Origin: Streptomyces sp. NBC_01451
GTDB taxonomy: Bacteria > Actinomycetota > Actinomycetes > Streptomycetales > Streptomycetaceae
Direction of reading: 5' to 3'
Length of the DNA: 64,000 bases
Assembly: GCF_036227485.1 (NCBI RefSeq)
Contig: NZ_CP109479.1
Span: 744,001 to 808,000, forward strand
Part shown: in pieces, positions 9,006 to 15,807 of the stretch
How positions within the stretch are numbered: position 1 is the stretch's first letter
Layout of the letters: each line of letters starts with the position of its first letter
Made by a program: the position numbers and the translations under genes
Notes under the pieces: generated by a model
What the model was told of the DNA's origin: nothing
The model's database searches: none
What the model saw: the letters and a program-made list of their open reading frames with translations, nothing else

Positions 9006-9461
9006 CAGGACGCTCAGCTCTCGCGGGGTGAGCGGAATCTGCGTGGCCCTGAGGAAGCCGAAGCCGAGCGAGTCGTCGACGAAACGTTTCCCTGCCGCGA
9101 CCTTCCGGATGGCGGACACCAGCCGCTCCGGCGCGCCCTCCCTGTCCTTGTCGACGTAGCCCAGGGCGCCCGCCTCGGCCGCCCGCTTCAGCAGGCCCGG
9201 CCTGGCGCCGCTGGCCAGCACCAGCAGCCGCGGGGCGGGCGCGCCCGCCCCGCGGCCCCGTAACTCGCCCAGCGGCGGTGAGCCGTAGGAGTCCAGGTTC
9301 TCCAGGTCGGCCGCGCAGACATCGGGCCGCAGCGATCGCACTCTGCCCGCGGCACTGTGCCAGGAGGTGTCGGACACCCCGAGATCGGGCTCCCTGCTCA
9401 GCCACTCCGCCAGGACGGATCTCACCAGACACGCGTCGTGCACCAGAAGCACTCCGATCAC
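8847..9461 (-). CDS. ramR: RamR/AmfR-type response regulator (receiver + LuxR HTH)
   Basis: This 204-residue NarL/FixJ-type regulator is the expected activator of the ramCSAB operon. The N-terminal receiver (about 1-120) keeps the phospho-acceptor-region aspartate (AADLEN) and the conserved lysine (GYVDKD). The usual acidic pair after strand 1 is reduced to HD (LLVHDA), so classical Mg-dependent phosphorylation may be weakened. The LuxR helix-turn-helix (about 140-195) includes LTPRELSVL and SHGTVRNYMAAI. The GTG at 9461 is preceded by GAAGGAG (7 bases), which rules out the longer frame upstream. It is convergent with ramB and shares 159 bases with it. The gene order matches the S. coelicolor ram cluster. 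Confidence 0.9.
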   Translation of the reverse strand: MIGVLLVHDACLVRSVLAEWLSREPDLGVSDTSWHSAAGRVRSLRPDVCAADLENLDSYGSPPLGELRGRGAGAPAPRLLVLASGARPGLLKRAAEAGALGYVDKDREGAPERLVSAIRKVAAGKRFVDDSLGFGFLRATQIPLTPRELSVLSLAAEGSSVAEIAGSLHLSHGTVRNYMAAITRKTGARNRVDAIRISQGEGWL

Positions 9462-9700
9462 TGCCGCTCCTTCACTCGCCTCGGCTCGGTTCACCGCTGT
9501 CGCGTGTGCCCTCTTTTCGGCTCTCGCCTCTCGAGACGGCTCCGGGGCATGCAGAACTGGCCAACAGCGTGCGTGGGGCGCGCACCAGGGGCCCCGCACG
9601 CCGGTCCGGGGGTGTGCCGGAGCCCGCTCGCCGTGCGCGAAGGGCCGAGTGGACAGAGCCTTGAGTCGGAAGCACCGGGCCGGGCGAGGAGGTGGTCCCG

Positions 9701-11851
9701 ATGGCCGATGGACGGGCCTCCGCGCGCGGACGGCCGGGGGCGGACGCCCGCTCGGCCTCGTTCGGGAAGCCGCTGCTGTCGCTGGCGCTCGCCGGGATGA
9801 TGGAGGACGTCCGGGCCCTCGCGGGTGGGGTGTACCTGCTGGCTCCCGGCGGGTCGGTGCTGGAGATGGCCGTCATGGCGGGGCTCCCCCGGGCGTTCGC
9901 GGCGCCCTGGGAGCGGGTCGGGATCGGCTCGCCGGTCCCCGTCGCGGAGGCGGCCCGCGAGCGCCGGTTCATCTGGGTGGGCGGCGAGGAGGAGATGGCG
10001 CGGCGGTACCCGCGGGTCGCCGTCGTGCTGCCCTACCCCTTCGCGCTGGCCGCCGTCCCGGTGGCGACCGCCTCGACGGTGTACGGGGCGATCTTCCTGA
10101 CCTGGCCCGGTTCGCATCCGCCGGGGCTGTCCGACCGGGAGCGCCGGCAGCTCAGCTCGGCCTGCGACCGGCTGGCGCTGCGTCTGGAGCGTGCCGCAGC
10201 CGAGCACCGTCCGCTGCGGCGCGAGGCGGATCTGCTGGCCATCTCGCCCGAGGCTCCGACGGCCGACCCTCTCGGCACGGTCGAGGCGGCGCGGATGGTG
10301 GCGCGGCTGCCGTACGGCCTGTGCTCGCTCGACCTGCACGGGCGGGTCGGTTTCGTCAACGCGGCCGGCGCGGACCTGCTGGGTGTCCCCGCGGGCGCTC
10401 TGCTGGGCAACCGGCTGTGGGTGTCGGTGCCCTGGCTCGACGATCCGGTGTACGAGGACCGCTACCGTGCCGCGCTGTTCAGCCTGCACGTCACCTCGTT
10501 CGTGGCGCTGCGCCCGCCCGGCGACTGGCTGTCGTTCCGGCTGTATCCGAGCGCGACCGGGCTGAGCGTCCGGATCACCCGGGCGCGGGCGGTGGCCGAA
10601 CTGGACCGGGCCGGCCGGCGACCGGGCGGGCCGTCCAGTCTGGTCACGATCTCCCAGGTGCTGTCCCTGGCCGGGGCACTCACCGAGGCGGCGGGCGTCC
10701 AGGACGTCATCCAGCTGGTCGCGGACGAGATCATGCCGGCCGTGGGCTGCCAGACCCTGGTGATGCTGGGCTCCCGGGGCGGGCGCATGCACGTGGTGGG
10801 GCATCGCGGCTTCGCCGACCCCCGGCTGGTGGAGCGGTTCGACGGGCTGCCGCTGACGGAGCAGACTCCGGGCATCCAGGTGCTCACCACCGGAGTGCCC
10901 GCCTTCTTCGAGTCCCGGGGGCAGCTGGAGCGGCTGTATCCGGCGGTGGGAGAGGTGCCCGGCCCGATGGCGGCCTGGGCGTATCTCCCGCTGATCGCGT
11001 CCGGGCGTCCGGTGGGCACCTGTGTGCTGGGCTACGGCGAACGGCACCCGTTCCCCGCCGACGAGCGCGCCGTCCTCACCAGTCTCGGCGGCCTGATCGC
11101 CCAGGCTCTGGAACGGGCCCTGCTGTACGACGCCAAGCACCGGGTCGCGCACGGCCTCCAGGCCGCCCTGCTGCCGAGTTCCCTGCCGTCGCTGCCCGGC
11201 TTCGAGGCCGCCGCGCGCTATCTGCCCGCCACCCAGGGCATGGACATCGGCGGCGACTTCTACGACCTGGTGTGCTCGCACGGGCGGGCCTCCGCGGTGA
11301 TCGGCGACGTCCAGGGGCACAACGTGACGGCGGCCGGCCTGATGGGCCAGCTCCGTACGGCCGTACGGGCGTACACGACCGTCGGCCAGGCGCCGGAGGA
11401 GGTCATGCGCAGCACCAACCGGCTGCTCATCGACCTCGGCACCGAGTTGTTCGCGAGCTGTCTGTATCTTCGGCTCGATCCGGGCACCGGCCGGGCCGTG
11501 ATGGCCCGCGCGGGGCATCCGCAGCCGCTGCTGAGGCACCCGGACGGGCAGGTGCGGGTGCTCGACCTGGCCGGGGGTCCCCTGCTGGGGATCGACGCCT
11601 CGGCCACGTACCCGACGACCGAGGTCGACCTGCTGCCGGGCTGTGTCCTCGCCCTGTACACCGACGGGCTGATCGAGTCCCCGGGCGTCGACATCGACGA
11701 GACGCTGGCCGCGCTCGGCCGGCGGCTCGCGGAGACCGGGGACCGGCCGCTGGACGAACTGGCCGACGGGCTCGTCGAGTTCGGCGCGGGGGTGACGGAC
11801 CGGGTGGACGACATCGCGCTGCTTCTGCTGAGGGCGCGGGCGGAGAACTGA
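9701..11851 (+). CDS. PP2C/SpoIIE-family phosphatase with GAF and PAS domains
   Basis: This 716-residue sensor phosphatase is a full-length relative of the one at the window start. The order is a GAF-like domain (about 20-165), PAS-like (200-300), GAF (315-470) and SpoIIE/PP2C (490-716). The signature GGDFYDL is near 517, then GDVQGHN, and it ends in VDDIALLLLRARAEN. Unlike the phosphatase at 33767-36151 it has no ATPase domain. It would dephosphorylate an anti-anti-sigma factor such as a STAS protein; the partner is unknown. The ATG at 9701 was chosen over the GTG at 9692 because AGGAGG sits 8 bases upstream. The 240 bases between ramR and this gene contain both promoters. Confidence 0.9.
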   Translation: MADGRASARGRPGADARSASFGKPLLSLALAGMMEDVRALAGGVYLLAPGGSVLEMAVMAGLPRAFAAPWERVGIGSPVPVAEAARERRFIWVGGEEEMARRYPRVAVVLPYPFALAAVPVATASTVYGAIFLTWPGSHPPGLSDRERRQLSSACDRLALRLERAAAEHRPLRREADLLAISPEAPTADPLGTVEAARMVARLPYGLCSLDLHGRVGFVNAAGADLLGVPAGALLGNRLWVSVPWLDDPVYEDRYRAALFSLHVTSFVALRPPGDWLSFRLYPSATGLSVRITRARAVAELDRAGRRPGGPSSLVTISQVLSLAGALTEAAGVQDVIQLVADEIMPAVGCQTLVMLGSRGGRMHVVGHRGFADPRLVERFDGLPLTEQTPGIQVLTTGVPAFFESRGQLERLYPAVGEVPGPMAAWAYLPLIASGRPVGTCVLGYGERHPFPADERAVLTSLGGLIAQALERALLYDAKHRVAHGLQAALLPSSLPSLPGFEAAARYLPATQGMDIGGDFYDLVCSHGRASAVIGDVQGHNVTAAGLMGQLRTAVRAYTTVGQAPEEVMRSTNRLLIDLGTELFASCLYLRLDPGTGRAVMARAGHPQPLLRHPDGQVRVLDLAGGPLLGIDASATYPTTEVDLLPGCVLALYTDGLIESPGVDIDETLAALGRRLAETGDRPLDELADGLVEFGAGVTDRVDDIALLLLRARAEN

Positions 11852-12078
11852 CGGACGCCGACGCCGGACCCGGGACTCTCCTGTGCCGGTGGCCCAGGTC
11901 CTCCCGGCGGATCGCGCCGAGGACGCGCGGCCCGGCACGCGCACCTGCGCGCGCGGCCCGCGCCGCGGGACCGGACCGCGCCGGAGCCGACGGTCACCGA
12001 AGCGCACCCACGCCCGTACCGATCGGTCGCCACTGTCCTCAGGCCTGCTGTCCGCCGGACGGCCCCGCGCACGCGGAA

Positions 12079-12110
12079 CGGTCCGGCCCTCCCGCCGGAG
12101 GGCCGGACCG
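12079..12110. terminator. Strong hairpin terminator between convergent genes
   Basis: A perfect 14-bp stem (12079-12092 with 12097-12110) has a 4-base loop. It lies 44 bases beyond the stop of the minus-strand protease and 228 bases after the plus-strand phosphatase, and could serve both. The rest of the roughly 300-base gap shows no gene. Confidence 0.75.
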
Positions 12111-12153
12111 TGTCAATGGCGGCCGGAACTACTGGTGTTGCTGGTGTTGCTGG

Positions 12154-13545
12154 TCAGTGGTTCTCGTTGTTCCCCAGGCCGGTGCCGTCGTCCGCGCCGT
12201 TGCCGGTCTGGTCGTCGACGCCGCCGAGCTCGTCGCCGCCGACCTCTTCGCCGAGTCCGGCCTCTTCGCCCGCACCGGCTTCCTCACCGGCACCGGCCTC
12301 CTCACCGGCGCCCGCTTCCTCGCCCGCGCCGACTTCTTCGCCCGCGCCGACCTCTTCACCGGCACCGGCTTCCTCACCGGCGCCCGCTTCCTCACCGGCA
12401 CCGGCCTCCTCACCGGCGCCCGCACCCGCGTCGCCCGCGCCGAGGGTCGCGCCGACGGCCTCCAGGGCGGTGGTGACCGGCTGGAAGAAGGTCTCGCCGC
12501 CGACGGTGCAGTCGCCGCTGCCACCCGAGGTCAGACCGATCGCGCTGCCGTCCTGGGTGAACAGCGAGCCGCCGCTGTCACCGGGCTCCGCGCAGACGTT
12601 GGTCTGGATGAGGCCGGTGACCGTGCCCTCGGGGTAGTTCACGGTGGCGTCGAGGCCGGTGACCTCGCCGTCGTTGAGGCCCGTCGTGGAGCCCATGCGG
12701 AAGACCTGCTGGCCGACCGCGGCCTCGGCGGCCTGGAGGATGTCGACGGTCTGGCCGTTGCCGACGTCGACGGTGCTGGCCGCCACGGTCGCCGGGTCGT
12801 TGTACTTCACGAGTGCGAAGTCACCGTCGCCCGGGAAGGTGGCTGCCTCGACCGTGGCGATGGGTTCGCCGCCCTCCGCGTCCGACCACTCGGCCGCGGC
12901 CACACCGCAGTGACCGGCGGTCAGGAAGCCGGGCGTGCCGTCTCCGGTCACCACGTTGAAGCCGAGGGAGCACCGGGCGCCGCCGGCGAAGATGGCGTCG
13001 CCGCCCTCCACGAACGTCTTGAAGGTGCCCTCGGTCTTCTTGATGGTCGCCATGCCCGCGCCGAGGCTCTTGACGGTCGACTCGATCGTGTTCCAGTTGG
13101 CGCCCGTGACCGTGCTGTCGGCGGTGACCTGGATCTTGTTGGTGCGGGGGTCGAGGGCCCAGGCGGTGCCCGGGATGGTCGCCTCGGCCTTCAGCGTCTG
13201 CGCGCCGGCCTTCAGCTCGGCGATGCTGTTGTCGACCTCGCGGACAGCGGCGCCGGCCTTCTTGGCCTGGATGATGACGTTGTTGTCGCCTTCGACGACG
13301 TTGATGACCAGCTGCTGCTTGTCGGTGTCGTAGTAGGAGCCGGCGAAGGCGTCCCCCAGCAACTCCTGCAACTGCGAGGCCAGATCCGAGGCGTCCGTCG
13401 CCTTCAGGGTCTTCGGAGCCGCGCCGTCCGCAGCGTCGGTCTGGGACGCCATGGCGTTGGGCAGCAGCAGGGCTGCCGCTCCGAGCGCCGCGACACTGCC
13501 CACCGCTATCGCGGCCTTACGCTTCGGAACTCGCTTGTGACTCAA
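12154..13545 (-). CDS. Secreted streptogrisin/alpha-lytic-type serine protease with acidic repeat tail
   Basis: This 463-residue pre-pro-protease has a signal peptide (about 1-34), a pro-region (to about 178), the S1 catalytic domain (about 179-365) and a C-terminal tail. Catalytic residues are His212 (TAGHCG), Asp242 (GDFALV) and Ser324 (GDSGGS). Four cysteines (192, 213, 318, 346) match the two conserved disulfides. GGDAIFAGGARCSLGFNV aligns with the mature start of streptogrisins. Residues 376-435 are ten hexapeptide units, GAGEE plus A or V, followed by an Asp/Asn/Gly-rich end. Streptogrisins A and B end near residue 365 here, so the tail is an addition. It is divergent from the thioesterase, and the GTG/ATG start region is preceded by GGAGG (13550-13554). 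Confidence 0.9.
   Translation of the reverse strand: MSHKRVPKRKAAIAVGSVAALGAAALLLPNAMASQTDAADGAAPKTLKATDASDLASQLQELLGDAFAGSYYDTDKQQLVINVVEGDNNVIIQAKKAGAAVREVDNSIAELKAGAQTLKAEATIPGTAWALDPRTNKIQVTADSTVTGANWNTIESTVKSLGAGMATIKKTEGTFKTFVEGGDAIFAGGARCSLGFNVVTGDGTPGFLTAGHCGVAAAEWSDAEGGEPIATVEAATFPGDGDFALVKYNDPATVAASTVDVGNGQTVDILQAAEAAVGQQVFRMGSTTGLNDGEVTGLDATVNYPEGTVTGLIQTNVCAEPGDSGGSLFTQDGSAIGLTSGGSGDCTVGGETFFQPVTTALEAVGATLGAGDAGAGAGEEAGAGEEAGAGEEAGAGEEVGAGEEVGAGEEAGAGEEAGAGEEAGAGEEAGLGEEVGGDELGGVDDQTGNGADDGTGLGNNENH
12241..12420 (-). repeat. Ten tandem 18-bp units encoding the acidic GAGEE(A/V) tail
   Basis: The segment codes for protease residues 376-435. Each 18-base unit gives GAGEEA or GAGEEV; the tenth is GLGEEV. 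Neighbouring units differ at synonymous positions, so this is coding repeat expansion rather than a simple DNA repeat. On the plus strand it appears as a spurious proline/serine-rich frame. Confidence 0.85.
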
Positions 13546-13733
13546 CTTCTGACCTCCTGCGGGGCGGGGTCTTAGCCGCCGAACGTTTCTCGGCGACCGA
13601 CTGGGGCGCCTGGATGGCTGTAGGTACGGACGGGTTGCTCGGGGCGTTCAAATTATTTGCCAACTCCCTTTGCGAAACAGCGAATCGGCCATTGCCCGGG
13701 CCTGACCAACGGCTGCCGGGAACAATCACCCAT

Positions 13734-14147
13734 ATGACGATGACGCCCGACGAAGCAGACAAGATCCTTTCCGCCAACTTCGCACCCTGGGTGCTCGATC
13801 TCGGCCTGTCGGTCGAGGAGCTGGACGACCACCGCGCGCTGCTGCGAATGCCCTGGTCGGCCCGGTTGGCACGGCAGGGCGGCGCGCTGTCGGGGCAGGC
13901 CCTGATGGCAGCCGCCGACACCTCGACCGTGATCGCCGTGTCGGCGGCGCGCGGGGCTTTCGTCCCCATGACGACGGTGCAGATGTCCACGACGTTTCAG
14001 CGCGCGGTGACCGGATCCGACGTCCTGATCGAGGCGGTCCTCACGAAGCTCGGCCGCCGAATGGCCTTCGCCGACATCTCGCTGACCGACGCGCAATCCG
14101 GTGAACTCGCGGCCCGCGCAAGCACGGTGTACGCCCTCCTGGACTGA
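13734..14147 (+). CDS. PaaI-family (hotdog) thioesterase
   Basis: This 137-residue hotdog-fold protein resembles PaaI/YdiI acyl-CoA thioesterases. The central segment RQGGALSGQALMAAADT matches the region holding the family catalytic acidic residue and helix. VPMTTVQMSTTFQRAV and the C-terminal DISLTDAQSGELAARASTVYALL complete the sheet. The substrate is likely an acyl or aryl-CoA but cannot be specified. The ATG at 13734 was chosen because homology starts at MTMTPDEADK; upstream sequence looks like promoter (AT-rich around 13645-13665). No clear ribosome site is visible, so it may be translated from a short leader. It is divergent from the protease. Confidence 0.85.
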   Translation: MTMTPDEADKILSANFAPWVLDLGLSVEELDDHRALLRMPWSARLARQGGALSGQALMAAADTSTVIAVSAARGAFVPMTTVQMSTTFQRAVTGSDVLIEAVLTKLGRRMAFADISLTDAQSGELAARASTVYALLD

Positions 14148-14651
14148 TTCAACACACAGGGTGTTCACAGAAAAGGACTTTCCGTAATCACCACATGACT
14201 TCGGGTCGGTCAAACCGGTGCGAATCACGGCTCCAGCGAATCTGCACATCGAATACCCAGTCAGGTCACCCCATGCGACGGTTCCGCACATCTCCTCGTC
14301 ACACGCCACGCCTTTGGTACCGGACTGTCCGATTCCGCCTTGTACCGGTGACCGACGCCGCCGCCCGACCGCAAGGGCCGAGGTGCACCGATGCCGTGCG
14401 TCATGTGAAGAAGTCGCCGCCAAGGCGTGCGCGCACCCTCACGGTGTGAGGCCTGCGGGTCTCAAATGCCCTGGTGGGGCGGTTGGTTGATTGGAAGGGC
14501 GCTGTGCGGGCGTGCTTTGATCCATCGCATCGCAGGGGCCGCCGAGGTTCCGGAAACGAGCCTGGGTGGCCCTGCGGCCGCGGCCGTCGTCTGTCCCCCA
14601 GAGGGGGCCGCTCCCCCCTTGTGAAATCCCCATATGAAGGGAAGTTCCATC
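14148..14651. other. 500-base gap before the glycine-zipper peptide gene
   Basis: No convincing gene is seen. The region is less GC-rich than its surroundings at its left end (14150-14340), with short frames lacking codon bias. It should carry the promoter of the peptide/exporter operon. A plausible ribosome site (AAGGGAAG, 14637-14644) lies at its right end. Confidence 0.5.
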
Positions 14652-14870
14652 ATGAACTCCACCCCCCAGGTTGAGACCGCCGAGCTGTCGGACGCCGCCC
14701 TCGACGCCGTCTCCGGCGGTCTGTCCCTGCACGCCGTCGGCACCGTCACGAACCTGGTGGACAGCGTTGCCCCCGGCGCGCTCCCGCTGGTCGGCTCGGT
14801 CACCGGCACGGTCGAGGGCCTCACCGGCCTGAACACCGGTGCGGTCACCGGCCTGGTCGCCGGTCTCTGA
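14652..14870 (+). CDS. Double-glycine leader peptide with glycine-zipper core (bacteriocin-like)
   Basis: This 72-residue peptide has a leader ending ELSDAALDAVSGG (residues 11-23), a typical double-glycine signal for a C39-peptidase exporter. The 49-residue core has no Cys, Lys or Arg; it is hydrophobic with only His27, Asp37 and Glu55 ionisable. From residue 48 the glycines fall at 48, 52, 56, 59, 63, 67 and 71, a GxxxG glycine zipper typical of packed membrane helices. The ATG at 14652 has AAGGGAAG about 7 bases upstream; the ATG at 14634 has none. A hairpin follows, then HlyD and two NHLM-type exporters. No lanthipeptide or radical-SAM enzyme is nearby, so the product is probably unmodified. 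Similar small proteins are often labelled type A2 lantipeptide by leader similarity. Activity is unknown. Confidence 0.75.
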   Translation: MNSTPQVETAELSDAALDAVSGGLSLHAVGTVTNLVDSVAPGALPLVGSVTGTVEGLTGLNTGAVTGLVAGL

Positions 14871-14889
14871 CCGACGCCTTGCGCCGCTG

Positions 14890-14920
14890 AGTCCCGGAAC
14901 CGTTTCCCGGTTCCGGGACT
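14890..14920 (+). terminator. Hairpin directly after the peptide gene
   Basis: A perfect 12-bp stem (14890-14901 with 14909-14920) has a 7-base loop. It starts 19 bases after the peptide stop and ends 80 bases before the HlyD gene. It probably limits read-through into the exporter genes so that the peptide is made in excess. Confidence 0.7.
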
Positions 14921-15000
14921 CTCGGGTGCCTGGGCGCTCCACCCGGCACACGGTTCGTCCGCCGCCGGTATTCATCCGCTCGCAGGTGAGGGAAAGTCCC

Positions 15001-15807
15001 GTGCAGTTCCGCCAACAGGCCCTCGCCAAGCTCCAGTCGGCCGAAGAGCTGGATCTTCCGGTGCGCTTCGCACGCCCCCAGGGCTGGCTGGTCCTCTCCG
15101 TCACGGTCGTCGTCATGGCCGCCGCGTCGGTGTGGGCGGTCACGGGGTCCGTCTCCTCCACCGTGAGCGCGCCCGCCATCCTCACGCACGGGGAGGGCAG
15201 TTACGTCCTGCAGAGCCCCGTCGCGGGCCAGATCACCGCGGTCCTCGCCGAGGAGGGCGCCCGGCTGCCCGCCAACTCCCCTGTGCTGAAGGTCCGTACC
15301 GCCTCCGGGGAGGAGGTCGTCCGCTCGGTCGCCGCGGGCCGGCTCACCGCGCTCGCCGCGACGATCGGCCAGATCATCGGCACGGGCACGAACATCGCGG
15401 CCGTCGAGAAGGTCGCCCGCGCGAGCGACCCGCTGTACGCGACGGTGTACGTCCCGGCCGAGAGCGCCGCCACGATTCCCGCGAACGCGGCCGTCGACCT
15501 GAGTGTCCAGACCGCGCCCACCCAGCAGTACGGGGTACTGCGCGGTCATGTGGAGTCGGTGGACCGGGCCGCCCAGACCGAGCAGCAGATCGGCGCGTTC
15601 CTCGGCGACAGCCAGCTGGGCGAGCAGTTCACCAAGAAGGGCAGGCCGGTCGCCGTGCTGGTGAAGCTGGACAAGTCGCCGGCCACGAAGAGCGGTTACC
15701 GGTGGTCCTCCGCCGAGGGACCGCCGTTCGCGCTCACCTCCATGACCCTGGCCTCGGGCTCGATCCGGCTGGCCGACCAGCGTCCCGTCGACTGGCTGCT
15801 GCCGTGA
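15001..15807 (+). CDS. HlyD-family membrane-fusion/adaptor protein
   Basis: This 268-residue adaptor has a cytoplasmic N-terminus, one membrane segment (about residues 33-55) and an extracytoplasmic lipoyl/barrel-sandwich domain. The lipoyl halves are around QSPVAGQITAVLAEEGARL and VRSVAAGRLTALAATIGQII, then a beta-barrel region. It is shorter than Gram-negative HlyD proteins and lacks the long coiled coil, as is usual in Gram-positive export systems. The GTG at 15001 has GAGGGAAAG just upstream; longer in-frame starts run back across the peptide gene. Its TGA overlaps the GTG of the next gene (GTGA, 15804-15807), so the two are translationally coupled. It should link the exporters to peptide release. 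Confidence 0.82.
   Translation: MQFRQQALAKLQSAEELDLPVRFARPQGWLVLSVTVVVMAAASVWAVTGSVSSTVSAPAILTHGEGSYVLQSPVAGQITAVLAEEGARLPANSPVLKVRTASGEEVVRSVAAGRLTALAATIGQIIGTGTNIAAVEKVARASDPLYATVYVPAESAATIPANAAVDLSVQTAPTQQYGVLRGHVESVDRAAQTEQQIGAFLGDSQLGEQFTKKGRPVAVLVKLDKSPATKSGYRWSSAEGPPFALTSMTLASGSIRLADQRPVDWLLP

Noticed and set aside
12241..12420. Possible CRISPR or minisatellite
   Set aside because: The 18-bp units are contiguous, lack spacers and are coding.
12110..12637. Ser-Pro-Ala-rich plus-strand protein
   Set aside because: It is the reverse reading of the GAGEE repeat units; the minus strand has catalytic residues and a signal peptide.
9367..13575. 1402-codon plus-strand frame
   Set aside because: It crosses ramR, the PP2C gene, a terminator and the antisense strand of the protease; the product has no recognisable domain.
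14195..14490. Short frames between thioesterase and peptide genes
   Set aside because: Two overlapping frames with no codon bias and no ribosome site.
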